DNA of 7,681 bases from a candidate division FCPU426 bacterium (GCA_003167475.1 PMTB01000075.1:1-7681), one strand, 5' to 3'; positions 1 through 6,034 are shown, counted from the first letter of the stretch. Notes: generated from the letters alone by a model not told the origin. Translations and numbers: made by a program.

Positions 1-666
1 CATTGCCGCTTTATGTTTAGGCGGCCTCGCGAGCTTTCCGCCCAAAAGCGGTTCCATGATGATAACGGGTATCCCTTTTGATGCGACGTACTTCAAGCCG
101 GCCGTGCCTGCCTGGTTCTCTTCATCCATGTAATTATACTGTATCTGGCAAAATTCCCACTTATCATAACTGTCGACGACGCGAATGAACGCGTCTGCCT
201 TGTCATGGAACGAGAACCCGATGTGGCCTATTTTTCCCGCCTTTTTCGCGTCCTCCATTTGCTTGAACAAATCGAACTTCCTCATCATTTCCAGCCCGCC
301 GTCGCCTATACCGTGGAACAGATAGTAATCTATGTGGTCGGTGTCGAGCCTTTTAAGCTGAAGTTCAAGGAATTTGTTAAAATCGGCCTTTTCCTTCATA
401 AGTCCCACGGGCAGCTTTGTGGCGAGCCTTGCTTTTTTCCTGTAGCCATCCTTGAGCGTCTTTCCCACGATAACTTCGCTCACGCCGTTATGGTAAAAGT
501 AGGCGGTATCAACGTAGTTTATTCCCTCATCAATCCCGTAACGCATGATACGTATGGCCTCTTTCTCGTCAACTTCCTTACCATCCGGCATCATAGGCAG
601 CCGCATGGCCCCGAACCCGAGAGCGGATATTTTCCAACCGTCTTTTCCAAATGGCCTGAATTGCAT
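1..666 (-). CDS. aldo/keto reductase, N-terminal 222 residues (3' end off the left edge)
   Basis: NAD(P)H-dependent oxidoreductase of the aldo/keto reductase superfamily, a cytoplasmic (beta/alpha)8 barrel reducing carbonyls to alcohols. The frame stays open from ATG 666-664 to base 1, so the C-terminus is missing. It opens with MQFRPFGKDGWKISALGFGAM, typical of the family. The full catalytic tetrad is visible: Asp53 and Tyr58 (in DTAYFYHNG), Lys84 (in ATKLP) and His118 (in YYLFHG). Strand motifs IGHIGFSFH and QIQYNYMDEE follow, then IPVIIMEPLLGGKLA near the cut. The spacing and the YNYMDE motif recall the COG1453-type reductases that often carry a C-terminal 4Fe-4S ferredoxin-like domain, but that part lies outside the window. 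The start is supported by AAAGGAG about 8 nt upstream and by its own promoter at 695-722. The gap to the kinase gene before it is 109 bp. The substrate cannot be predicted. Confidence 0.93.
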   Translation of the reverse strand, partial: MQFRPFGKDGWKISALGFGAMRLPMMPDGKEVDEKEAIRIMRYGIDEGINYVDTAYFYHNGVSEVIVGKTLKDGYRKKARLATKLPVGLMKEKADFNKFLELQLKRLDTDHIDYYLFHGIGDGGLEMMRKFDLFKQMEDAKKAGKIGHIGFSFHDKADAFIRVVDSYDKWEFCQIQYNYMDEENQAGTAGLKYVASKGIPVIIMEPLLGGKLARPPKHKAAM

Positions 667-694
667 GCGTGGTCTCCTTTAAAAAGTTTTATAT

Positions 695-722
695 AGGATA
701 ACATAACGATAAATAAGGTCAA
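695..722 (-). promoter_or_regulatory. sigma70-type promoter of the aldo/keto reductase gene
   Basis: Read on the minus strand, a -35 box TTGACC (717-722, five of six consensus bases) is followed by a 16-nt spacer and a -10 box TATCCT (695-700, four of six). The surrounding bases are AT-rich. Transcription would begin near 688, leaving a leader of about 20 nt with the Shine-Dalgarno AAGGAG before ATG 666. This suggests the reductase is expressed separately from the transporter operon. No convincing terminator for that operon was found in 723-775, so read-through is also possible. Confidence 0.5.
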
Positions 723-775
723 TTTGAAAAGGATGAAAAAATGGATTTTCTATTGCACGTTAAAGCCAACAACCT

Positions 776-1273
776 TTATTCCAGGTCCTCCGGCGGCTTC
801 CGCGTTATCATTTCCACTATCTGCTCGCAAGGGATGGTTATGTCTATGATGTCGGCGTTTTTCGGCTCTTCGAGGATTTTGAAATGGTTTTCAAGTATTT
901 TTGGGCTGGCGTTGTGGCGGTTTTTGTGGTGTGCCAGCCTTTGTTCTATCATTTCAAGGGTGCCTTTTAAGTATATCAGCTTCATGTTCTTTTTGTCATG
1001 CAGCAGGAGTTGGCGGTACTTTTCCTTAAGCGCGGGGCAGGCTATGACGGCGGTGCCGCCCCTGGCAAGCTCCCTATCCACTATGGTGCGCATTATAACC
1101 ATCCAGTTTTTCCACTCGACGTCCGTCAACGGGACGCCCTTGGCTAGTTTCTTGCGTTCTTTGTGGTTTAGGTATTCATCCGCGTCGTGAAAAACCGCGT
1201 TAAGCTTGGACGCGAGCATCCTGCCTATGGTTGTTTTCCCCGAACCCAACACTCCCATTATCACATATATCAT
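776..1273 (-). CDS. gntK: gluconokinase-family (GntK/IdnK type) P-loop kinase, divergent
   Basis: A 165-residue cytoplasmic P-loop kinase, the usual length for the thermoresistant gluconokinase family, whose members phosphorylate D-gluconate to 6-phosphogluconate with ATP. Visible motifs are the Walker A loop GVLGSGKTT (7-15), FHDADEYL (28-35), KGVPLTDVEW (45-54), ACPALKEKYRQLLL (78-91), the LKG strand end (102-104), HF (130-131) and LEEP (134-137). Two positions look unusual. The motif normally read PLNDxDRxPW is PLTDVEWKNW, so the Arg is Trp54 and the Pro is Asn. The Asn of the usual ENxxKM motif is Glu39. These lie in the region that contacts sugar acid in characterised enzymes, so the substrate may be another polyol or sugar acid. 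ATG 1273 is preceded by GAGGGG. It starts 22 bp after the dctM stop and is the last gene of the transporter operon. The family call is firm; the exact substrate is uncertain. Confidence 0.8.
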   Translation of the reverse strand: MIYVIMGVLGSGKTTIGRMLASKLNAVFHDADEYLNHKERKKLAKGVPLTDVEWKNWMVIMRTIVDRELARGGTAVIACPALKEKYRQLLLHDKKNMKLIYLKGTLEMIEQRLAHHKNRHNASPKILENHFKILEEPKNADIIDITIPCEQIVEMITRKPPEDLE

Positions 1274-1295
1274 GACAACCCCTCAATAAAACTTA

Positions 1296-2573
1296 TTATT
1301 CCACTTTGAGCAGTTTTACCATAAATAAGCTTATGTCAGGCACGTAGGTTATGAGCATAAGTACCGCCGCGAGTATCAGCAGGAACGGCAAAGCGGACTT
1401 CGCCAGCGACATTACCGGCTTGCGGAAACGGAAACTCGCTATGAAAAGATTTATTCCGGCAGGCGGCGCGTTGTAGCCTATTTCAAGATTGGTCAGGAAT
1501 ATCATGGCCATGTGCACCGGGTCTATGCCGAATTCCTTGGCTATCGGGACCATCAGCGGAAGCACCACTATCAAAGCCGAGAACACGTCAAGCACCGCTC
1601 CGACTATTATCAGGAAAATGTTCAGCATGAGCAGGAAAAGCCACTTTTCCTTGATGTAAATTTTCATCCAGTCCAGTATCCTCATGGGCACCTGCTCGTC
1701 AACCAGGTAATTTGTAAGCCCCATGGCCGACCCAAGGATAACGAATATTCCGCCGACCACTATCATGGAAGCGCGTATTATGCGCGGCACGTCGTGCCTG
1801 ATATTCAGGTCCCTGTATATGAAGACTTCCACTATGAAAGCGTAAACAGCGGTGAGGATGGCCGCTTCGGACGGGGTAAAAGTACCGCTGTATATGCCCC
1901 ATATCACAAGTATTGGCAGCGGTATTTCCCAGGCCGCGCCTTTTATGGCGCCGAGGAGCTTTTTAAACGAGAACGGTTCGACCTCAGCCGTGACAAGCCC
2001 CTGCTTTATGGAATACAGCGAAAAAAGAATTATAAGTATGAACCCGGGAACGATGCCCGCGATGAACAGCTTTGAAATGGAAACTTTTGCCAGGACGCCG
2101 TAAAGTATCAGCAGAAGGCTCGGCGGGAAAAGCAATCCAATGGAACCGGATGTGGTGAGCAGTCCGAGCGAGAAGTTTTCCGAATACTTGTCTTTAATAA
2201 GCATCGGAAGCAGTAATCCCCCGAGCGCAATGATGGTCACGCCGGATACGCCGGTGAAAGAGGTAAAAAACGCGCATACTATGAGTGTAACAATCGCTGT
2301 GCCGCCCTTGAACCAGCCCACGGCAGCGCGCGATAGCGCGATAAGCCTCCTGGGCGTCCCTGATTCGGCGAGCATGTAGCCGGCGAAGGTGAAAAGCGGT
2401 ATGGATATCAGAACCGAGTTTGTGCCTATCCTGCTTATCTCAATTACTACCGCGGCTATGTCAATTCCCGCGATGGCAAAGAGCACTATGGCCAGTCCGC
2501 CGAATACCACGAACAAAGGCGTACCGATAAGCGCGAGCGCCACCAAAGCCAGCCCGATTATGAGGGATATCAT
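1296..2573 (-). CDS. dctM: TRAP transporter large membrane subunit DctM
   Basis: The 425-residue large integral-membrane subunit of a tripartite ATP-independent periplasmic (TRAP) transporter. It forms the ion-coupled (normally Na+) elevator-type transport core. The protein is almost wholly hydrophobic helices. Family signatures in order are IPLFTFAGYMLAESG (58-72), FTGVSGVTIIALG (106-118), the hairpin-loop motif GLLFPPS (146-152), GTFTPSEAA (230-238) and the second-repeat motif YNAPPAGINLF (367-377), which is usually PPVGxNLF. The length is normal and no break is seen. ATG 2573 overlaps the dctQ stop in an ATGA arrangement (2570-2573), implying translational coupling and equal dosage of the two membrane subunits. 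An AAAGGCGG Shine-Dalgarno-like stretch lies about 6 nt upstream. Solute specificity is set mainly by the binding protein, so this gene does not reveal the substrate. Confidence 0.96.
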   Translation of the reverse strand: MISLIIGLALVALALIGTPLFVVFGGLAIVLFAIAGIDIAAVVIEISRIGTNSVLISIPLFTFAGYMLAESGTPRRLIALSRAAVGWFKGGTAIVTLIVCAFFTSFTGVSGVTIIALGGLLLPMLIKDKYSENFSLGLLTTSGSIGLLFPPSLLLILYGVLAKVSISKLFIAGIVPGFILIILFSLYSIKQGLVTAEVEPFSFKKLLGAIKGAAWEIPLPILVIWGIYSGTFTPSEAAILTAVYAFIVEVFIYRDLNIRHDVPRIIRASMIVVGGIFVILGSAMGLTNYLVDEQVPMRILDWMKIYIKEKWLFLLMLNIFLIIVGAVLDVFSALIVVLPLMVPIAKEFGIDPVHMAMIFLTNLEIGYNAPPAGINLFIASFRFRKPVMSLAKSALPFLLILAAVLMLITYVPDISLFMVKLLKVE

Positions 2574-3061
2574 TTTTTACCGCCTTTTGCCATGGCAACA
2601 GCCGAGGTGATAAGGTTCTGCAGGTAAACAAGCGTCATGAAAAGGAAGGTAAAAGGTATCACGGTCTCAAGTATCCAGACAGGGACAAAAAATACATTCT
2701 GACTGGCGGGTATCTCGGAAAGGATAAAATCTACGGAAGCCTTGAAAAGAAAACCCAGTATGACAAACGAAGCCAGACTGATAAGCAGCGTGACAAGGTG
2801 TTTGTTGTATTTGCGCAGCATCTTTGAGACCACGTCCAGGTTGATGTGCCTTCCTTTATAAGTGGCCAGGCAGGCACCCAAAAACGCCACCCATAATACA
2901 AGGTAGCGCATCATGCCCTCGGCATTGCTTATACCGCTGTGGAAAAGAAGCCTCAGCAGGACCTGGACCGCGGATAAACCAAGCAGTATCAGGAACAATA
3001 CCACAACCGCTATTTTTATCACCCTGTAAATGCTGTAATTTATTATCTTGAGCAGTTTCAA
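2570..3061 (-). CDS. dctQ: TRAP transporter small membrane subunit DctQ
   Basis: The small four-helix membrane subunit of the TRAP transporter, which pairs with DctM in the inner membrane. From the start chosen here it has 163 residues. Hydrophobic helices lie at about 15-40, 50-67, 87-109 and 127-150. The family signature is present as LWVAFLGA (56-63) followed by KGRHINLDVV (69-78). Start choice: TTG 3061-3059 lies two bases after the dctP stop codon (TAA, 3066-3064) and has AGGAAGG (3072-3078) ahead of it, although the 10-nt spacing is slightly long. An in-frame ATG at 3094 would add 11 residues, overlap the end of dctP by 31 bp and has only a weak ribosome site. The TTG is preferred, but the ATG cannot be excluded. 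The 3' end overlaps dctM by 4 bp. Confidence 0.93.
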   Translation of the reverse strand: MKLLKIINYSIYRVIKIAVVVLFLILLGLSAVQVLLRLLFHSGISNAEGMMRYLVLWVAFLGACLATYKGRHINLDVVSKMLRKYNKHLVTLLISLASFVILGFLFKASVDFILSEIPASQNVFFVPVWILETVIPFTFLFMTLVYLQNLITSAVAMAKGGKK

Positions 3062-3063
3062 AT

Positions 3064-4065
3064 TTACTTTGCCTTCCTGCCGTCGGTGATGCATTTCATC
3101 ATCTCGTCGAGCATGGGTTTGGTGTAATATTTGCCGACAAGGTCATTGCTGGTCTTTACGCTGACGTCTTCGAAGAATTTCTGATCCTCGGGTTTTTGTA
3201 TCTTCGTAAAAACAATTCCCTGTTTTTTCAGCACGTTCAAAGCGTCCTCATTTTCCTTCCTGGACATCTGGGTAAGCTTGTCAAAGTACTTCTTGCATGA
3301 CTCTTTCACTATGACCTGGTACTTTGCCGGAATTTTATCCCAGGCGCTCTTGTTAATAAGTATGCCGCCCGGAACATTGGCTATCTTAAGATCGAGCATA
3401 TATTTCACCTTGGTGTTCCACTGCATGGCTATGGCTGACAAAGAGGAGCAGTACACCCCTTCTATGAGCCCGGTCTGCAGCGATTGCAGGACGTCTGTGA
3501 TGGAAAGCGGAATGGGGACAATCTTCAGGTTCTTAAACATCGTTCCCACAAGTATGTCATCGCCCCATATCCACATTTTGGTTTTCTGCAGGTCCGCGAG
3601 CGTCTCAACCTTGTTCTTTGTGTACACATACACAAATCCAATCTCGGGCCAGCCCAGCACGATATATCCCTTTTGCGCGAACTTCTGCTCGAACATCGGC
3701 TCCATCTTTGTCATGACGCAGTCAACGTCTTTATAGGTTTGGAATATCAAAGGGAGGTTTAAAAGCCTCACTTCGGGGACGACTTCTCCCAGGCCCTGTG
3801 AAGTGAACCCTCCCGCCTGGAGCTGCTTAATGTTCATTTTCCTTAATACGTCCTTTTCGTCCCCCATGGTGCCGCCCGGGTAGAACTTGAACTTGACTTC
3901 CCCGCCGGTCTTTTCCATTATCTCGTCGTTGAGCTCATTCATGACATTCATCCAGGTGGACCCGTCCGGCGCGATGGACGCGAACTTGATCTCGTATTTC
4001 GCCGGCGCCGCGGATATAAGGGCGGATAAAAGCAGAGCTGTTAAGACCATCATAATCTTTTTCAT
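3064..4065 (-). CDS. dctP: TRAP transporter substrate-binding protein DctP, TatP type
   Basis: The 333-residue periplasmic solute-binding subunit of the TRAP transporter. A signal peptide (Lys2-Lys3, hydrophobic core 4-18, likely cleavage after the Ala-rich segment near 19-22) precedes the mature start YEIKFASIAPDGS. Family motifs are FYPGGTMGDEKDVLRK (61-76), LPLIF (104-108), the hinge segment KTKMWIWGDD (161-170), PLSITDVLQSLQTGLIEGVYCS (186-207) and a mixed C-terminal helix region. In carboxylate-binding DctP proteins the hinge motif carries an Arg (K-I/M-R) that clamps the ligand carboxylate; here that position is Trp165, followed by Trp167. This resembles the T. pallidum TatP type, for which a hydrophobic ligand has been proposed. 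ATG 4065 has CGGAGG about 5 nt upstream. It lies 197 bp after tatT, with the paired REP-like palindromes between, and its end is almost contiguous with dctQ. Confidence 0.95.
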   Translation of the reverse strand: MKKIMMVLTALLLSALISAAPAKYEIKFASIAPDGSTWMNVMNELNDEIMEKTGGEVKFKFYPGGTMGDEKDVLRKMNIKQLQAGGFTSQGLGEVVPEVRLLNLPLIFQTYKDVDCVMTKMEPMFEQKFAQKGYIVLGWPEIGFVYVYTKNKVETLADLQKTKMWIWGDDILVGTMFKNLKIVPIPLSITDVLQSLQTGLIEGVYCSSLSAIAMQWNTKVKYMLDLKIANVPGGILINKSAWDKIPAKYQVIVKESCKKYFDKLTQMSRKENEDALNVLKKQGIVFTKIQKPEDQKFFEDVSVKTSNDLVGKYYTKPMLDEMMKCITDGRKAK

Positions 4066-4097
4066 AGAACCTCCGTTTATTTTTTGTTCAAGATCTC

Positions 4098-4134
4098 GTA
4101 GTCGCAGGCCTACGTACCATCGGCCTGCGCCTAC
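4098..4134 (+). repeat. REP-like palindrome, copy 1
   Basis: A 37-bp near-perfect palindrome. The left arm GTAGTCGCAGGCC (4098-4110) and right arm GGCCTGCGCCTAC (4122-4134) match at 12 of 13 positions; the single mismatch separates an 8-bp inner stem from a 4-bp GTAG/CTAC outer stem. The loop is the 11 bases 4111-4121. A GTAG head beside a GC-rich stem-loop is the hallmark of REP (repetitive extragenic palindromic) elements. A second, inverted copy lies at 4203-4240. There is no U-tract on either side, so it is not an obvious intrinsic terminator. Confidence 0.8.
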
Positions 4135-4202
4135 ATATGTACGTGATACACTAAAACCATTCGACAGTTCACACTACTACCGCATACAACAAAGCACTTC
4201 CC

Positions 4203-4240
4203 ACAGGCGCACCCCGATGGATCGTAGAGGGTGCGACTAC
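4203..4240 (-). repeat. REP-like palindrome, copy 2 (inverted relative to copy 1)
   Basis: A 38-bp imperfect palindrome related to copy 1 in the opposite orientation. The arms CGCACCC (4208-4214) and GGGTGCG (4229-4235) pair over 7 bp, and after one mismatch AG/CT adds 2 bp. Read on the minus strand it begins GTAGTCGCACCC, matching the head of copy 1. The loop-side sequence GATGGATCGTA (4216-4226) matches the reverse complement of the copy-1 loop at 9 of 11 bases. Two G-C pairs of copy 1 are C-G pairs here, so the fold is kept while the sequence changed. The outer pairs on one side are eroded, and a base is inserted near the loop. Confidence 0.75.
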
Positions 4241-4262
4241 ACAAGGCCGGATGCACGATCAA

Positions 4263-5165
4263 TTAAAAAATATCGCCTTCCTTCGCCAGCAGCAGTTCCG
4301 CTTTCCTTTTCGCCACCTGTGTGAACATACGCTCCGGGATGAGTTCCGGATCCGCGTCCGCTATTCCCTTTAACAGCTGCTCGAACATTTCCTTGTTCTG
4401 GGCCTGAACCGCGTAAAACTTGGCCATGAAGAAATCCGCGATTATGAATTTCCCGCCGGAGATCTCCTTTATCGTCTTGTACTCGGCCTTTGCTTTTTCC
4501 AGGTCGCCGCCGAACATGGCCGGCATTGAGTAAGTGACTATCAGGAACAGGTGCGGTATGCCGTAGAAATAGCCGGTATCAAGCTCAATCACCCTGTTTA
4601 TCATGGCTACAACTTTTGGAAGGTCGGCAATGTCGGAGGCCGAGTTTCTGTTGAGATTAATGTAACTACCCCACGCAAACGCCGTCCAAAAGAGGGTGTC
4701 AATATCGGTTTTATTGAACGCGGGCATTACTTTTATGAAATCATCAAGCGATCCTTCCGAGACCGCCTTAAAATCCGGGTTCTTTAGCATTACTTTCATG
4801 CCGTATTCATATGCCCGCTTATAAAAATTCGAGGCCCTTCTCATATTGATCTTTTCGCTCTTCTTGTCAGTTCCTTCGTCCTCAAAGAACGCCATGGCGT
4901 ACATGCCATAAAGCTTGCAGCCTTTTATCAGCAATCCGTCGTTCTCATAGTTCGAACCCTTGATAAGGCCGTCCAAAAGCTTCAGGTTGGCCGGGCCGGC
5001 TTCCCTGGCAAACTCCAGGTCGGACTCGGCTAAAAACTGGTCAACAACATCATCCATAAAAAGAGCTGACGAATTGATAACTATTTTTTTTAACGAGCAG
5101 CCGCTGGAGGCCACAAGAAGTAACGCGGCAATGATTATAAATACATTCCTGAATATTTTACTCAT
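4263..5165 (-). CDS. tatT: TatT family lipoprotein (TPR-type TRAP-associated component)
   Basis: A TRAP-associated TPR lipoprotein of the TatT family (prototype T. pallidum Tp0956), thought to sit on the periplasmic face of a membrane and bind the solute-binding protein. The N-terminus is a lipoprotein signal: KIFRN, a hydrophobic run (8-18), then VASSGC with Cys23 as the lipidation site. The -3 residue is Ser rather than Leu, so the lipobox is slightly atypical. The rest is helical repeats with family-typical patches: FWTAFAWGSYINL (159-171), DLPKVVAMINRVIELD (181-196), GIPHLFLIVTYSMPAMFGGDLEKAKAEY (202-229) and a C-terminal KRKAELLL. The start is ATG 5165-5163, which overlaps the previous gene's end by 8 bp and has GGAG 9 nt upstream. 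An upstream in-frame ATG at 5180 would add five residues and has a poorer ribosome site. The position just upstream of dctP agrees with the family's usual context. Confidence 0.9.
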   Translation of the reverse strand: MSKIFRNVFIIIAALLLVASSGCSLKKIVINSSALFMDDVVDQFLAESDLEFAREAGPANLKLLDGLIKGSNYENDGLLIKGCKLYGMYAMAFFEDEGTDKKSEKINMRRASNFYKRAYEYGMKVMLKNPDFKAVSEGSLDDFIKVMPAFNKTDIDTLFWTAFAWGSYINLNRNSASDIADLPKVVAMINRVIELDTGYFYGIPHLFLIVTYSMPAMFGGDLEKAKAEYKTIKEISGGKFIIADFFMAKFYAVQAQNKEMFEQLLKGIADADPELIPERMFTQVAKRKAELLLAKEGDIF

Positions 5166-5916
5166 ATTTTTCAACTCCATCTGGCAGTTTTTCTTTCCAT
5201 GTCCCGGTCGCCTCGTCGTATATTTTATAGCCCACTATGTCGGCCCTGTGCCCGGTGGTGTCGGCGATGGAATAGCCCAGGCCCCTGGCGTACCAGTACT
5301 TTGCGGTTTTCACGCCCTTGCCGTCGCCTTCATCGACATTAGCCACTATGTTGTAAGCGTCAAAATCACCTGCTTCGGTCTTGATAATTTCTTTCCCGAC
5401 AATCTCAAAATCGGTCTTTAAATCCCTTCCCACTTTTATAAATCCCATGAGGGTGGCTTCGCCCCTGCCGGTATAGGTCCATTTATCCCCGACCTTAAGG
5501 GGGAACTTCATGAACATCATCTGCGGAGTCAGGGTCACCTCTATGGACATCCCGAAGAAAGGAAAAGGGTATTTAATTATCTTCATGGATATGCCCTTTT
5601 CTTTGTCTATGTCGATTAGGTACCTGATGTCGACCTGGGGGGCATAGAAGTAATAGTAATCTTTGCCGTCCTTTTTTTCGATCGATTTTGTCTCGGCTTT
5701 GACAAACAACGTCTTTTCAGGCGCGCTTCTCTTGGTGCCCTTTAAGTAAAGCACATTGCCCACATGCCCGGGATAGTACTCAAATGAATCATCCGCCGCG
5801 GGTGCCGGCGATATTTTTGTTTTTGCCTTATCAACCGGTTCCGCCTTCGGCGCAGCCGCTGTGTATACGGCAAAAACCGTCAAAACCAATGCCGCAATTA
5901 ACGCGGTTTTTTTCAT
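5158..5916 (-). CDS. secreted protein of unknown function, DUF3108-like fold suspected, first gene of the TRAP operon
   Basis: A 252-residue exported protein that I cannot assign to a characterised function. A clear signal peptide (MKKTALIAALVLTVF, then an Ala-rich cleavage region near 18-23) is followed by a Lys/Pro/Ala-rich linker to about 42. The mature part looks beta-rich. It contains YYPGHVGNVLYLKG (47-60), FPLKVGDKWTYTG (138-150), an EIVGKEIIKTEAGDFDAYNI segment (171-190) and KYWYARGLGY (206-215). This order (P-L-K-V-G-x-x-W-x-Y, T-x-A-G-x-F-x-A-Y, Y-W-Y-A-x-G-x-G) resembles DUF3108-type periplasmic proteins, but the match is from memory of the pattern only. ATG 5916 has GGAGG 8 nt upstream. 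An in-frame ATG at 5967 lies within the promoter region and lacks a ribosome site, so it was not used. The 8-bp overlap with tatT implies coupling and a role linked to the transporter. Confidence 0.8.
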   Translation of the reverse strand: MKKTALIAALVLTVFAVYTAAAPKAEPVDKAKTKISPAPAADDSFEYYPGHVGNVLYLKGTKRSAPEKTLFVKAETKSIEKKDGKDYYYFYAPQVDIRYLIDIDKEKGISMKIIKYPFPFFGMSIEVTLTPQMMFMKFPLKVGDKWTYTGRGEATLMGFIKVGRDLKTDFEIVGKEIIKTEAGDFDAYNIVANVDEGDGKGVKTAKYWYARGLGYSIADTTGHRADIVGYKIYDEATGTWKEKLPDGVEKYE

Positions 5917-5950
5917 TATTAATGCCTCCGTAATTTTTGTCAGGTCAAAC

Positions 5951-5979
5951 AGATTATCACATAGCATTTACAGTGTCAA
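5951..5979 (-). promoter_or_regulatory. sigma70-type promoter of the TRAP operon
   Basis: Read on the minus strand, a perfect -35 box TTGACA (5974-5979) is followed by TGTGATAAT. This can act as an extended -10 (TGn plus GATAAT, 5953-5958, 15-nt spacer), or as TAATCT (5951-5956) with the ideal 17-nt spacer. Transcription would start near 5945, giving a leader of about 30 nt containing the GGAGG of the first gene. It is the best promoter in the window. No further convincing promoter is seen before dctQ, dctM or the kinase, which supports one operon from 5916 to 776. Confidence 0.65.
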
Positions 5980-6000
5980 TTACGCGTTTCCTTTATGGTT

Positions 6001-6034
6001 AGACGCGTCAAAAACCCGCGTGGGTTACCCGTCT
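6001..6034 (-). terminator. probable intrinsic terminator after the beta-barrel gene
   Basis: On the minus strand a hairpin AACCC-ACGC-GGGTT (6013-6026) runs directly into a short T-tract (GGGTTTTT, ending at 6010). Outer arms AGACG (6030-6034 read on minus) and CGTCT (6001-6005) can extend it. The inner stem is only 5 bp and the T-tract is short, so efficiency may be modest. It lies between the stop codon at 6041 and the promoter at 5951-5979, where a terminator is expected. Confidence 0.45.

Larger units (their letters stand above)
4098..4240. repeat. BIME-like composite: two inverted REP-like units with a 68-bp spacer
   Basis: The two palindromes face each other head-outward (GTAG at 4098 on plus, GTAG at 4240 on minus) across a 68-bp AT-richer spacer (4135-4202) with no open frame of note. 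This is the layout of a BIME, or of a small non-autonomous element bounded by inverted repeats. It fills most of the 197-bp tatT-dctP gap. No transposase gene is present in the window and no clear target-site duplication flanks the element. In RNA the hairpins could stabilise or segment the polycistronic message. Confidence 0.6.

Noticed and set aside
723..775. Intrinsic terminator after the kinase gene
   Set aside because: There is a T-run on the minus strand near 735-740, but no stable GC stem precedes it.
205..1190. Plus-strand open frames at 205-696 and 741-1190
   Set aside because: They lie opposite the aldo/keto reductase and the kinase, whose motifs are clear on the minus strand. Their translations show no recognisable family.
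2318..2342. GCGCGATAGCGCGATA micro-repeat in dctM
   Set aside because: It lies inside conserved coding sequence and is explained by the codons of the SRAAV and LIAL region.
1512..2610. Plus-strand frames and a short minus-strand frame (1699-1902) across dctM
   Set aside because: All overlap the well-supported DctM frame, lack ribosome sites and have compositions expected of shadow frames.
4098..4240. Integron attC site or CRISPR fragment in the tatT-dctP spacer
   Set aside because: The GTTRRRY and RYYYAAC core sites needed for attC are absent. Two inverted, non-identical palindromes with one spacer do not make a CRISPR array.
4243..4254. AGGCCGGATGC, similar to part of the E. coli REP consensus
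   Set aside because: It is too short, has no partner arm in place and is probably chance.
4066..4262. Separate promoter for dctP in the intergenic spacer
   Set aside because: No -35 and -10 pair with acceptable spacing was found on the minus strand; the TTGAAC near 4086-4091 is too close to the start codon.
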